The notes beneath the pieces were generated by a model that was not told the DNA's origin, did no database searches, and saw nothing but the letters and a program-made list of their open reading frames with translations. Made by a program: the position numbers and the translations under genes. From SZAS-3 sp964386785 (GTDB lineage Bacteria > Chlamydiota > Chlamydiia > Chlamydiales > JAAKFR01): DNA of 37,548 bases. Shown in pieces: positions 9,154-15,924 of this stretch; the stretch's first letter is position 1, and every line of letters starts with the position of its first letter. The DNA lies in contig CAYLUD010000008.1 of NCBI GenBank assembly GCA_964386785.1, positions 1-37,548 on the forward strand. Direction: 5' to 3'.

Positions 9154-9797
9154 AGAGGGTGGTTTCTTTTTTGGTTTGGCTTCTCTTTGCTCCTCTGTTT
9201 GCTATCTTGTACCGTAACCGTTGTTATGGGCGTGATCATGTGCAGCAGGGAGGAGGGTTGATTGCTGCGAACCACGTCTCTTTTTTGGACCCTCCTTTAA
9301 TTGGTTTTTGTCTCTTTCCAGAACGCCTCTGTTATTTAGCTCGCGATTCCCTATTTACTTCTATTCTCGGATGGATTCTTAGGAATATCAATTGCTATCC
9401 TGTAAAGCGCGGTAGAGGGAATGCTTCGGTGTTCAAAACAATTCTTGATTTAACGGGTGCAGGGAAATGGGTAGTTATTTTTCCTGAAGGGACTCGTTCA
9501 CCCGATGGAACAATTCAGCGAGCAGAGTTGGGGGTTGGCCTTTTGGTGCAAAAGGCCAAAGTGCCAGTCATTCCATGTTACATTGAGGGCACCCGAGCAA
9601 TTTGGGGAGTGGGGCATCGAATTCCTCGACTGTATGGCAGAACACAGGTCTATTTTGGAGCTCCGATTGATTTTTCATATTTGGACGGAGTGGATAAGAA
9701 AGTAGCTCAACAAGAAATAGTAGATCGTATTATGCAAGAAATTCGTCAACTTCAGCAAGATTGCCGTGCAAGAATGTCACAACGGGTACGGGGTTAG
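9150..9797 (+). CDS. plsC: 1-acyl-sn-glycerol-3-phosphate acyltransferase
   Basis: PlsC acylates lysophosphatidate to phosphatidate, the substrate of CdsA two genes upstream. The 215-residue form starting at the GTG at 9150 is preferred to the longer ORF from 9051: the GTG overlaps the cmk stop as GTGA, GGAG lies 11 nt upstream, and the extra 33 residues would be antiphase sequence inside cmk. The acyltransferase motifs are NHVSFLDPP (HX4D), FPEGTRSPDG and VPVIPCYIEGT. A hydrophobic N-terminus (VVSFLVWLLFAPLFAIL) anchors it in the membrane. It is followed at once by argS. Confidence 0.92.
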   Translation: MKRVVSFLVWLLFAPLFAILYRNRCYGRDHVQQGGGLIAANHVSFLDPPLIGFCLFPERLCYLARDSLFTSILGWILRNINCYPVKRGRGNASVFKTILDLTGAGKWVVIFPEGTRSPDGTIQRAELGVGLLVQKAKVPVIPCYIEGTRAIWGVGHRIPRLYGRTQVYFGAPIDFSYLDGVDKKVAQQEIVDRIMQEIRQLQQDCRARMSQRVRG

Positions 9798-9798
9798 G

Positions 9799-11463
9799 AT
9801 GCAACTGGTATCGGATTGGGTTAGACAGAAGGTACAAGAGGCAGCTCCTCCTGGACAGCCGCCAGTGGAAATTACTCTGGCTACCCAGCCTCAATTTGGT
9901 CATTATCAGTGTAACAGTGCCCTGAAGTGGTCTAAATCTCTGGGAATAGCCCCTCGTGTGATTGCCGAGCAAATGGCTCAGCGTATAGACCGTTCCTGTT
10001 TTGCTAAGGTAGAAGTGGCAGGGCCTGGATTTCTCAATATAACCTTAGCCCCTCAAACCGTATGCGCTCTCTTAGAGCGTATGCAAGAAGATCCTGCATA
10101 TGGACTCGGATGCCTATGGGAGGGAAAGAGGGTTGTTGTCGATTTTTCTTCCCCAAATATTGCAAAAGAAATGCATGTGGGTCATTTGCGCTCCACCATT
10201 TTAGGCGATGCAATTGCCAGATTATTTGCTTTTTTAGGGGCAGACGTTCTACGCCTCAACCACGTAGGGGATTGGGGAACCTCGTTCGGTATGCTGATTG
10301 CATATATGCAAGTGCATCAGTTGCGTGAAGGTACTATTGCGTCATTAATGGATTGGTATCGTGCAGCCAAAGCTCAATTCGATCAAGATCAAGCATTTCA
10401 GGAAACGGCACGACGATATGTCGTGTTACTGCAAGAAGGAAACCAAGAGGTTGTGGAGATATGGCAACTAATCTGCAATATATCTAGGAAAGCCTTTCAA
10501 GAAGTCTATGAATTATTGGATGTACAGCTCGAGGAGCGAGGGGAATCTTTTTATAATCCATGGTTAGCATGGATTGTAGACGATCTTTCTGCAAAAGGCA
10601 TCGTCCAAGAATCGCAGGGAGCTAAGTGTGTCTTCCACGAAGGGTATGACCTTCCCTATATGGTGCAGAAGTCAGATGGCGGCTATAACTACGACACAAC
10701 TGACTTAGCAGCCCTGTGGCATCGTGTCACACACGAAAAGGCGGACCGCATCATCGTCGTAACGGATGCAGGGCAAAGTGTGCATTTTGCCCTGCTTGCA
10801 GCTACAGCACGACGTGCGGGATATTTGGGTTCTACGCGGTTAGATCATGTCCCGTTTGGATTAGTCTTAGGTGAGGATGGTAAAAAATTTCGCACTCGTT
10901 CGGGTGATATAGTCAGACTCATCGATCTGCTGCGTACTGCACAGGAACAAGCAGAGCAACTCTTAGCTGCCAGAAATCCTGAAGAAAATCCTCAGCAAAG
11001 GCAACAACGTGCGCTGATTTTGGGGATTGATGCTGTAAAATATGCAGATTTATCTTGTCACCGAGGAAGTGATTATGTGTTTAGCTACGAGCGCATGCTT
11101 CGATTTGAAGGTAATACTGCGGCCTTTAATCTCTATGCATATGTACGTCTGATGAGTATTCGTAAGCGTCTCCAAACGGGTACTGAGGGGCCTCTTCAAT
11201 TAGATCACTCGTCAGAAATTGCGTTAGCTCTTCACCTCCTTCTCTTTCCTGAAGTCCTACTGCAAGTCGCTGAAACGTTATTGCCACATCTCTTGACTGA
11301 ATATATTTATGAGTTAGCTACCCGTGTGAATCAATTTCTTCGAGATTGTCGTGTGGAGGGGACTCCTGAGCAGGCTTCTAGACTTACCCTATGTCGACTT
11401 GCTGAAAAAACGCTCGCTACTTCCTTTGACCTGTTGGGACTAAAAACGCTGTCTACGATGTAG
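9799..11463 (+). CDS. argS: Arginyl-tRNA synthetase
   Basis: This class I synthetase charges tRNA-Arg. The 554-residue protein has an N-terminal Add-1-type domain, the PNIAKEMHVGHLRST segment containing the HIGH-type motif HVGH, the NHVGDWGTSFGMLI block, and the C-terminal DALR anticodon-binding domain (FEGNTAAFNLYAYVRL). ArgS lacks a canonical KMSK in many bacteria, and no clear one is seen here. The ATG at 9799 lies 1 bp after the plsC stop; the frame is open to 9766, but that would overlap plsC. It is the last gene of the uppS operon. In C. trachomatis murA follows (CT455); here about 4.4 kb of accessory DNA intervenes. Confidence 0.95.
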   Translation: MQLVSDWVRQKVQEAAPPGQPPVEITLATQPQFGHYQCNSALKWSKSLGIAPRVIAEQMAQRIDRSCFAKVEVAGPGFLNITLAPQTVCALLERMQEDPAYGLGCLWEGKRVVVDFSSPNIAKEMHVGHLRSTILGDAIARLFAFLGADVLRLNHVGDWGTSFGMLIAYMQVHQLREGTIASLMDWYRAAKAQFDQDQAFQETARRYVVLLQEGNQEVVEIWQLICNISRKAFQEVYELLDVQLEERGESFYNPWLAWIVDDLSAKGIVQESQGAKCVFHEGYDLPYMVQKSDGGYNYDTTDLAALWHRVTHEKADRIIVVTDAGQSVHFALLAATARRAGYLGSTRLDHVPFGLVLGEDGKKFRTRSGDIVRLIDLLRTAQEQAEQLLAARNPEENPQQRQQRALILGIDAVKYADLSCHRGSDYVFSYERMLRFEGNTAAFNLYAYVRLMSIRKRLQTGTEGPLQLDHSSEIALALHLLLFPEVLLQVAETLLPHLLTEYIYELATRVNQFLRDCRVEGTPEQASRLTLCRLAEKTLATSFDLLGLKTLSTM

Positions 11464-11476
11464 TGGATGTTTTCTA

Positions 11477-11506
11477 AGACAAGAGTGGTTCGTGACCGAC
11501 TTGTCT
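11477..11506. terminator. Hairpin between convergent argS and ankyrin genes
   Basis: AGACAAG (11477-11483) pairs with CTTGTCT (11500-11506), with a further GGT/ACC pairing inside. It lies in the 45-bp gap between two convergent genes, as expected for a bidirectional terminator. There is no good T-run on either side, so the call is tentative. Confidence 0.4.
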
Positions 11507-11508
11507 AT

Positions 11509-12522
11509 CTACTCTGTAGATGGATTCGGATGGGCAATTGCTTGTTGCTCTACCAGAACGGGCATTATTTTTCTTTGACCCGATCTAATGGCTATATCTA
11601 TCGCGAGGTGGAAGGTTTCTATTTTGACATCTCTATCTTGTAGAAGCAAACGAAGGATTACTACGTCTTCCTTACGAGCGGCTTCTATGATGGCTTGATG
11701 TAAGGTTTCGGGCTCGATGGTTCTGCCTTGCAGAAGTAATGTAAGGATCCCCAGGTGTCCTATACGAGCGGCTTCTATGATGGCTTGATGTAAGGTTTCG
11801 GGCTCGATGGTTCTGCTTTGCAGAAGTAATGTAAGGATCCCCAGGTGTCCCTCACGAGCGGCTTCTATGATGGCTTGATGTAAGGTTTCGGGCTCGATGG
11901 TTCTGCCTTGCAGAAGTAATGTAAGGATCCCCAGGTGTCCTATACGAGCGGCTTCTATGATGGCTTGATGTAAGGTTTCGGGCTCGATGGTTCTGCCTTG
12001 CAGAAGTAATGTAAGGATCTTTTGATGTTGTCCACGAACAGCTGCTAGTACACTCATCTGAGTCGTTGTATGCTGGATCTCAGCTGGGACATCTAGTAGA
12101 TATTGCAGAATAGATGTATGGCCATGCTTCGCTGCGGCAAGTATACCCCAATCTATATATGTAGAGATGTTCTTCCAATCGCTAATCAGAGTGCGGACCA
12201 TGTTAGTTTGCCCATGTGTCGCAGCATATTCTAATGCAAAACCAAAAGATCGATCTTGGTTCTTGTGAATATGTAACAATTTGTGTATGGCCGCTAGATC
12301 ACCAGCACACTTAGCGTTTTCTATATCTGGATGCATAGCGGAATCGCTCTCAGTTATTTTGGGTGGGCGTGATTGGCAAGGATCCTGAGGTGGCTGACGG
12401 CTGTCCACTTTTTGCAAACACGGCACGGTGTTACTGGCAAGCTTTACAACTTTATGTGCCTCTGTTGGTTGCGCAGGTCTTGGTAGACTACTCTGTGTCA
12501 CCTGCTCTTGTAGTGGATTCAT
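11509..12522 (-). CDS. Ankyrin-repeat protein with near-identical 30-residue repeats
   Basis: Function unknown; ankyrin proteins of intracellular bacteria are often secreted and bind host proteins, which is inference here. Of 337 residues, the first ~62 are Pro/Gln/Ser-rich with no signal peptide. A divergent helical repeat region (about 63-165) follows, then four almost identical units of 30 residues (HLGILTLLLQ then GRTIEPETLHQAIIEAAR) and a divergent last unit with DRDVKIETFHLAIDIAIRSG. Units have the A-x-x-G-H-x-x-I-L-x-L-L-L rhythm of ankyrin helices but are 30 rather than the usual 33 residues. The start is uncertain. The ATG at 12522 lies only 1 nt after a TATACT hexamer, so transcription may start inside the codon; the downstream ATG at 12336 (275 residues, GAGAG upstream) is an alternative. 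Confidence 0.8.
   Translation of the reverse strand: MNPLQEQVTQSSLPRPAQPTEAHKVVKLASNTVPCLQKVDSRQPPQDPCQSRPPKITESDSAMHPDIENAKCAGDLAAIHKLLHIHKNQDRSFGFALEYAATHGQTNMVRTLISDWKNISTYIDWGILAAAKHGHTSILQYLLDVPAEIQHTTTQMSVLAAVRGQHQKILTLLLQGRTIEPETLHQAIIEAARIGHLGILTLLLQGRTIEPETLHQAIIEAAREGHLGILTLLLQSRTIEPETLHQAIIEAARIGHLGILTLLLQGRTIEPETLHQAIIEAARKEDVVILRLLLQDRDVKIETFHLAIDIAIRSGQRKIMPVLVEQQAIAHPNPSTE
11674..12033 (-). repeat. Four tandem 90-bp repeats in the ankyrin gene
   Basis: Copies start at 11674, 11764, 11854 and 11944, each with ACGAGCGGCTTCTATGATGG. Copies 1 and 3 appear identical over all 90 bp. Copy 2 differs at a few positions. Copy 4 diverges only in its last ~16 bp. Near identity, including silent positions, points to recent duplication or gene conversion. 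Confidence 0.9.
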
Positions 12523-12523
12523 A

Positions 12524-12553
12524 AGTATACCAGATTGTTTTTCCGTCTATCAA
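12524..12553 (-). promoter_or_regulatory. Promoter at the ankyrin gene start
   Basis: On the minus strand TTGATA (12548-12553), an 18-nt spacer and TATACT (12524-12529) match the consensus well. The -10 ends 1 nt before the ATG at 12522, so the transcript would begin at or within that codon. Confidence 0.45.
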
Positions 12554-12628
12554 GACGGGTGTAGTAGTCTGCGCTCATAGTAAGAAAACACAAATACCCA
12601 TTGATGAGAATTCTCTCTTAATAACGCA

Positions 12629-12660
12629 ATGAGAGTGCTTTTTTTAAAAAAAAATCTCAT
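12629..12660. repeat. AT-rich inverted repeat
   Basis: ATGAGA (12629-12634) and TCTCAT (12655-12660) flank a T-run followed by an A-run, giving a long potential hairpin. No gene ends here in either direction, so its role is unknown. Confidence 0.4.
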
Positions 12661-12696
12661 GTTTTGTGAAAAAAATCAATAAATAATGTGTTTGTG

Positions 12697-12834
12697 CATC
12701 AGATTAGTATAAATATATGTGTTATCTGGGTATCCGTTCAGTTTGAGGAGTGCCCGCACTGTGGTAGTCAGCAACTAGAGTACAAGGAATCCAAAATATT
12801 GCAGCAGGTCGACCTAATTTCGGCAGCAGGATAA
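12697..12834 (+). pseudogene. Zinc-ribbon fragment, possibly from a transposase
   Basis: An open stretch ending at TAA 12832-12834 encodes FEECPHCGSQQLEYKESK followed by ILQQVDLI. The CPHCG pair of cysteines resembles the N-terminal zinc ribbon of several transposase families. There is no start codon, ribosome-binding site or second cysteine pair in frame, so it looks like debris. The family is uncertain. It lies just upstream of an IS-like terminal repeat. Confidence 0.3.
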
Positions 12835-12854
12835 GAATGATTACGTGTGGACAG

Positions 12855-12873
12855 GGTCTTGTTGCGTAAATCA
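12855..12873 (+). repeat. Isolated IS terminal repeat (IS903-like)
   Basis: GGTCTTGTTGCGTAAATCA closely resembles both the terminal repeat at 20420 (shared core CTTGTTGCGTAAAT) and the recalled IS903 end GGCTTTGTTGAATAAATC. No transposase follows, so this is a solo end. Confidence 0.5.
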
Positions 12874-12960
12874 ATTTTGAAGGCAGAACACCGAAGGTCC
12901 TGCCTCTTTAATTTGCGTCTTACAATCACTACTTTTTTAGGGCTACTGCAAAATTAATGA

Positions 12961-12989
12961 TTGTTATTATTTTCTGTTTTTTTTATTGT
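12961..12989 (+). promoter_or_regulatory. Promoter of the first paired exported-protein gene (leaderless type)
   Basis: TTGTTA (12961-12966), a 17-nt spacer and TATTGT (12984-12989) end 7 nt before the GTG start at 12997. The TTG that would open a longer ORF is the -35 box itself. Confidence 0.5.
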
Positions 12990-12996
12990 TTTAAAC

Positions 12997-13557
12997 GTGA
13001 ACAAATACATATATTTATTTATAGTTTTTCTGATACCAATATTCGGCGATCAATTTAGATCGATTTGTTATGAATTGCCTCCTGAAATTGCCGAAGAGTG
13101 GGACGATGTTTCGAGCGAACCTGATCTATTCCGCATGTATGCTCCTATTTCTAATTTGGAATTTCTCGAATCAGATGATGGAGATGCGTGTCTAGAAGAG
13201 GCCTTTTTCTTATGGTCCAGCTATAAGGGTAGTCACGACAATACGCCAGATGGGTATACACGATATATAACAAGCCAAATGCTCCCATTTGACATGTTAC
13301 ATCTCGATCTACAAAAAGTTTTAGATATCTACTTTATAGAATGTTCTTCGAACAATAGCGCTTTTTATGAGTGGTACATTCTCTATCCAGGGGAATCACA
13401 TACACAAACGATGTGTGGATGGACCCGTATCTTTCTAGGCTCTAAGGAAAACTTGTGCCTGACTTATATGAATACAGATCTTTCACAACTTGCATGTGTC
13501 AGATCTACATGGTTTCGTGCACTCCAGGAAGCCTATGATATTTCTGCGCATCCATGA
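12997..13557 (+). CDS. Predicted exported protein of unknown function, paralog 1
   Basis: No family recognised. The 186-residue product from the GTG at 12997 has a hydrophobic N-terminus (YIYLFIVFLIPIFG) that looks like a signal peptide. The GTG is chosen because its N-terminus then aligns residue for residue with the paralog just downstream (18 residues to FGD in both), and because a promoter -10 ends 7 nt before it. Shared blocks with the paralog are YELPPEIAEEWD, LFRMYAPI, FLESDDGD and, near the end, GWTRIFLGS. There is no Shine-Dalgarno. It probably forms a two-gene operon with the gene at 13575 (17-bp gap). Its acidic, Trp/Tyr-rich body gives no function. Confidence 0.7.
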   Translation: MNKYIYLFIVFLIPIFGDQFRSICYELPPEIAEEWDDVSSEPDLFRMYAPISNLEFLESDDGDACLEEAFFLWSSYKGSHDNTPDGYTRYITSQMLPFDMLHLDLQKVLDIYFIECSSNNSAFYEWYILYPGESHTQTMCGWTRIFLGSKENLCLTYMNTDLSQLACVRSTWFRALQEAYDISAHP

Positions 13558-13574
13558 GAAAATAAGGAGAAAGC

Positions 13575-14171
13575 ATGAAAAAACACATATTGTTATGTAT
13601 ATTTTCGATCATGCCTGTATTTGGGGATCGATTTGGTCCCATCCAGTATGAATTGCCCCCAGCAATTGCTAAGGAGTGGGATGTTGGATTTGTTATGCCC
13701 GGTCTATTTCGCCTGTATGCCCCTATTGCGACTTTAGATTTCCTTGAGTCAGATGATTCGGATGGGGATATTAAGGAAGCAGAAGAACTGTTTGTAGTTT
13801 GGTGCGACAGCGATCAGGGAAAATATGCAAATCCATTCGGAAATCATTTAGAATCAAAAACCCTTCCATTTGGGATCTTCGACATTCAACCAAACAATAT
13901 AATAGACTATTCCATTGCAATGGTTGGAACTAGCTCAAACTGCACGCTCTATCAGTGGCATATTAAACAAGCGATCAATAATGAAGTGGATGATGCGGAT
14001 GCATTATTGAATCAGAAATGGACTGTAGAAGCGGTCTATGGATGGACCCGCATATTTTTTGGTTCTAATGACACTGTGTACCTCGCTTACATCACGACAA
14101 ATCCGCTGCATCTTGAATGTGCCGAATCTAACTGGGTTCCAGCGCTGGAAGCTGCAGTCTATGATCGATAG
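13575..14171 (+). CDS. Predicted exported protein of unknown function, paralog 2
   Basis: No family recognised. The 198-residue protein begins with a typical signal peptide (MKKHILLCIFSIMPVFG) and has a good AAGGAG ribosome-binding site before the ATG. It shares with paralog 1 YELPPAIAKEWD, LFRLYAPIATLDFLESDD, a central xLPFG segment, and YGWTRIFFGS near the C-terminus, so the two arose by tandem duplication and then diverged strongly. It has a 12-residue insertion rich in Asp/Asn before the GWTRIF block. Secretion is inferred from the leader only; a role at the envelope or in the host compartment is possible. Confidence 0.75.
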   Translation: MKKHILLCIFSIMPVFGDRFGPIQYELPPAIAKEWDVGFVMPGLFRLYAPIATLDFLESDDSDGDIKEAEELFVVWCDSDQGKYANPFGNHLESKTLPFGIFDIQPNNIIDYSIAMVGTSSNCTLYQWHIKQAINNEVDDADALLNQKWTVEAVYGWTRIFFGSNDTVYLAYITTNPLHLECAESNWVPALEAAVYDR

Positions 14172-14288
14172 GTATCTGTAAATACGAAAGACATATCTAC
14201 CATAGATCAGGATAAGAAAGGACTCTTTTTCTAGACAACTATTCTCCGCCTTGGGACAACGAGAAGTAGCTAGAAAAACGGGGTTGCT

Positions 14289-14909
14289 ATGCAGTTGCAA
14301 TATGAAGATCTTTCAAAATTTAATTTGAAAGATCTTCCCTTTCCTTATAGTTCCCTCACTACGCTTCGTCCTCTAATGGATCATGGGTGGTATTCTAATG
14401 CTCCCCAATTACATACTCTGATGCAGATGCATCCTGTGTATACGATTGTTGAAATAGGAGTGTGGTTGGGTAAATCAGCAATGGATCTTGCCCGCCATCT
14501 TCCAGATGGCGGAGTCCTTTATGCTGTTGATCATTTTCAAGGTTCTCAAGAACACCAAATTGGTGCAAGCAGCTGGCATCCTTGTGTGCACTTTCTTTAT
14601 GAACAGTTTTTATCCAATGTGATTCACAATCAGTTAACGGATACTATTATCCCTATCCCTCTTACCAGCGCTCAAGCAGCGCCATTTCTAAGTCATATTC
14701 AACCTGATCTCATCTATATCGATGCGTCCCATGATACGGATTCCCTCTATCAAGATCTTGTATTGTGGTATCCTCGAGTTGCTCATACAGGCATTCTTTG
14801 TGGCGATGATTGGTGTTGGGAATCCGTTCGCAAAGCCGTACGTCGCTTTGCATCAGAACACCAACTTATGGTCGTTTTTCAAGAAAATTTTTGGCAATTG
14901 ATCGAGTAA
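14289..14909 (+). CDS. Class I SAM-dependent methyltransferase
   Basis: The 206-residue protein has the Rossmann methyltransferase motifs: VEIGVWLGKSAMDLA (motif I, about 54-68), VLYAVDHFQ with acidic D81 (motif II), and PDLIYIDASHD (about 139-149), which resembles the Methyltransf_24 / cephalosporin-hydroxylase-like group. The substrate is unknown; small-molecule or sugar methylation is typical of the group. The ATG at 14289 follows a short GGGG tract. It is convergent with the kamA-like gene (17-bp gap) and sits in the argS-murA islet, so it is probably accessory. Confidence 0.8.
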   Translation: MQLQYEDLSKFNLKDLPFPYSSLTTLRPLMDHGWYSNAPQLHTLMQMHPVYTIVEIGVWLGKSAMDLARHLPDGGVLYAVDHFQGSQEHQIGASSWHPCVHFLYEQFLSNVIHNQLTDTIIPIPLTSAQAAPFLSHIQPDLIYIDASHDTDSLYQDLVLWYPRVAHTGILCGDDWCWESVRKAVRRFASEHQLMVVFQENFWQLIE

Positions 14910-14926
14910 TCCCAAAGGGAAAGGGC

Positions 14927-15886
14927 TCATGTTTCTAGGCGTGTTTTGGAGGGATAACCAGGTAATTCTTGGACAAATTTTGGGATTGCATAGCCAGGTA
15001 AAAGAGCGGTTAGCGCCATTATCCATGCCTTCCCCTCTGCAATAGGAACTTCAAAATGAGTCGCTCCTTCCACGCGATCTAGTTGATGTAAATAATAGGG
15101 GAAGATGCCATGGTCTACCAAGTTTTCAAATAATTCCGCCAATATAGCAGGAGAGTCATTGACTCCGCGCAGTAAAACAGTGTGGGCTAATATAGGGCAT
15201 CGTAACGTGCGCAATGAGATAAATAGGTCTTCTCCTAATTCTTGAGGATGGTTGGTGTGCAGCACAAACCAAACCTGAAAACGGGTCTTATGTAGAAGAT
15301 CTGCAAATTCTGCATCGATCCGATTCGGATCTGCTATGGGAAAGCGCGTATGTATTCTTAATCGAGTTAGGTGAGGAATTGCTTCTAATTGGGTCAAGAG
15401 GCGTGCAAACGTGCGGTTCGATAAGGAAAGAGGATCTCCTCCACTGAGGATCACTTCATGAATAGTGGAATCAGCATGTAAGTAGGCCAACTCTGCTTCC
15501 CAATCGGGGATGCCTTGTGGATAATCGAAAGCTCGCCGAAAACAGAATCGACAATGCATAGGACAAGAGGTGGAGGTTAATAACAGTGCTCGACCTGGAT
15601 ATTTTTGTAGAAGGCGAGGCGTGCGGCATGCAGGTTTTTCTCCCACAGGATCTGCAAGAAATAGGGGATCGATTCTATGTTCATCTATATGGGGTACAAA
15701 TTGACGTAGGATAGGATCATCTAGAGATTTTTTTTTGATTTTTTTTGCCAATCGCATGGGCAAAAGAAGAGGAAATGGGGAGGCAGGAATGAGTTTTTCC
15801 TGCTGATCTGAGGATAACTCTAGAAATGCGCTTAATTTTTTAATACAGGTAAAAGGAGGCTCTTTCATGCCCTGAGGTGATAACAT
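14927..15886 (-). CDS. KamA-family radical SAM protein (EpmB-like lysine 2,3-aminomutase)
   Basis: The 319-residue protein has the radical-SAM cluster motif C108-PMH-C112-RF-C115, the GGDPL motif (EVILSGGDPLSLSN) and LRIHTRFPI, all typical of the lysine 2,3-aminomutase family. The short length and lack of the long C-terminal extension favour EpmB, which makes beta-lysine for modifying elongation factor P, over catabolic KamA. No epmA or efp is in the window, so this is inference. The ATG at 15886 is chosen because TATACT ends exactly 7 nt upstream, as at other leaderless starts here; Met7 is an alternative. It is on the same strand as murA, 38 bp downstream of it. Confidence 0.85.
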   Translation of the reverse strand: MLSPQGMKEPPFTCIKKLSAFLELSSDQQEKLIPASPFPLLLPMRLAKKIKKKSLDDPILRQFVPHIDEHRIDPLFLADPVGEKPACRTPRLLQKYPGRALLLTSTSCPMHCRFCFRRAFDYPQGIPDWEAELAYLHADSTIHEVILSGGDPLSLSNRTFARLLTQLEAIPHLTRLRIHTRFPIADPNRIDAEFADLLHKTRFQVWFVLHTNHPQELGEDLFISLRTLRCPILAHTVLLRGVNDSPAILAELFENLVDHGIFPYYLHQLDRVEGATHFEVPIAEGKAWIMALTALLPGYAIPKFVQELPGYPSKTRLET

Positions 15887-15893
15887 GCAGAGC

Positions 15894-15922
15894 AGTATAC
15901 CATAGGGTATGGATTTCGAATA
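15894..15922 (-). promoter_or_regulatory. Candidate promoter of the kamA-like gene (leaderless type)
   Basis: A TATACT hexamer (15894-15899, minus strand) lies 7 nt before the ATG at 15886. The -35 region is weak (TATTCG at 17-nt spacing). There is no Shine-Dalgarno. Confidence 0.4.
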
Positions 15923-15924
15923 GA

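Noticed and set aside
11674..12033. Regular 90-bp repeats that could suggest a CRISPR array
   Set aside because: Units are contiguous with no unique spacers and stay in one protein frame; they are ankyrin-type repeats.
12523..12960. tRNA or small RNA gene in the gap upstream of the exported-protein pair
   Set aside because: No cloverleaf, T-loop GTTCGA motif or promoter-terminator pair was found; the gap holds IS-like debris.
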